DNA from: Daejeonella sp. JGW-45
GTDB lineage: Bacteria; Bacteroidota; Bacteroidia; Sphingobacteriales; Sphingobacteriaceae
DNA length: 64,000 bases
Assembly (NCBI RefSeq): GCF_029360805.1
Contig: NZ_JARKNC010000008.1
Coordinates: forward strand, 62,001-126,000
Direction of reading: 5' to 3'
Part shown: in pieces, positions 63,915-64,000 of the stretch
Layout of the letters: every line of letters starts with the position of its first letter
How positions within the stretch are numbered: position 1 is the first letter of the stretch
Translations under genes and position numbers: made by a program
Notes under the pieces: generated by a model
The model's database searches: none
What the model was told of the DNA's origin: nothing
The model's input: only the letters and a program-made list of their open reading frames with translations

Positions 63915-64000
63915 TTATTTATTTTTTTTCCTACGTGATAATACATCCGACACGCTGACTGGGATACCACCCTTTCTCTTGCTTTCGTCAGCAGCATCCA
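63915..64000 (-). CDS. C-terminal end of a gene running off the window, possibly Gfo/Idh
   Basis: A frame open from the window edge to a TAA at 63915-63917 encodes 27 residues, DAADESKRKGGIPVSVSDVL plus a basic tail. The Ala-Glu-Ser-rich end followed by G-x-P-V resembles the C-termini of Gfo/Idh enzymes. Too little is visible to be sure. The 214 bp between this stop and the aldolase start carries no recognised feature. Confidence 0.4.
   Translation of the reverse strand, partial: DAADESKRKGGIPVSVSDVLSRRKKNK

Overview
The window looks like a chromosomal stretch of a Bacteroidota organism, most likely Sphingobacteriaceae-like (Pedobacter/Mucilaginibacter type). The evidence is SusC/SusD pairs with FecR and an ECF sigma factor, DUF4142, DUF1080 and DUF5009-type proteins, FucP-like sugar permeases, many exported enzymes with Sec, lipoprotein or Tat-like leaders, and few recognisable Shine-Dalgarno sites. 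No tRNA, rRNA, transposase, CRISPR array or phage gene was recognised. The left edge cuts a susD gene and the right edge cuts the end of what may be another Gfo/Idh gene.

Layout. 1-9.9 kb: a glycan-uptake block on the minus strand in the unusual order FecR, SusC with STN domain, sigma factor, short SusC, SusD. 10-16.3 kb: a large cytochrome c/PA14/beta-propeller protein, an MpaB-like oxygenase, an M23 peptidase, a REPIN-like inverted pair of palindromes and a DUF4142 protein. 16.3-17.35 kb: about 1 kb without a recognisable gene. 17.35-29 kb: an exported SelA/DgaE-like PLP enzyme, a secreted Rid-family protein, an exported TIM-barrel isomerase, a five-gene minus-strand operon (sugar permease, HGSNAT-like membrane acyltransferase, lipoprotein amidohydrolase, GH109-type oxidoreductase, cytochrome c-sugar dehydrogenase) and an exported amidohydrolase. 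29.2-34.8 kb: a degenerate fructose-1,6-bisphosphatase, phosphoenolpyruvate synthase and two AraC regulators. 35.1-37.5 kb: an MFS permease with a cytosolic Gfo/Idh enzyme. 37.5-57.4 kb: a long minus-strand block of exported catabolic proteins, namely a Gfo/Idh enzyme, two DUF1080 proteins with three domains between them, two Planctomycete-type cytochrome/HEAT proteins, a DMFase-beta-like protein, an arylsulfatase and four neutral-ceramidase-like paralogues. 57.5-64 kb: LutC, LutB, LutA, a PfkB kinase, a Gfo/Idh enzyme and a class I aldolase, which read as a sugar-to-lactate/triose catabolic operon.

How the genes may fit together (inference). Most of the window appears devoted to oxidative breakdown of glycans or glycoconjugates outside the cytoplasm. 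Exported Gfo/Idh enzymes could oxidise sugar C3 hydroxyls, DUF1080 proteins could then split the 3-keto glycosides, TIM-barrel enzymes could rearrange the products, and c-type cytochrome proteins could carry electrons. The sulfatase and ceramidase-like proteins would trim substituents. FucP- and NupG-like permeases, cytosolic Gfo/Idh enzymes, the kinase, aldolase, Lut proteins and PEP synthase would feed products into central metabolism.

The observations most worth a second look are: four ceramidase-like paralogues that have all lost the family's catalytic serine; an FBPase-like protein lacking key metal ligands and a loop; a set of exported enzymes (PLP lyase-like, Rid, amidohydrolase) that are normally cytosolic; the 3-keto-glycan gene set; the displaced sigma factor; and several families of intergenic repeats, including three unrelated arrays that all have a 7-bp period.
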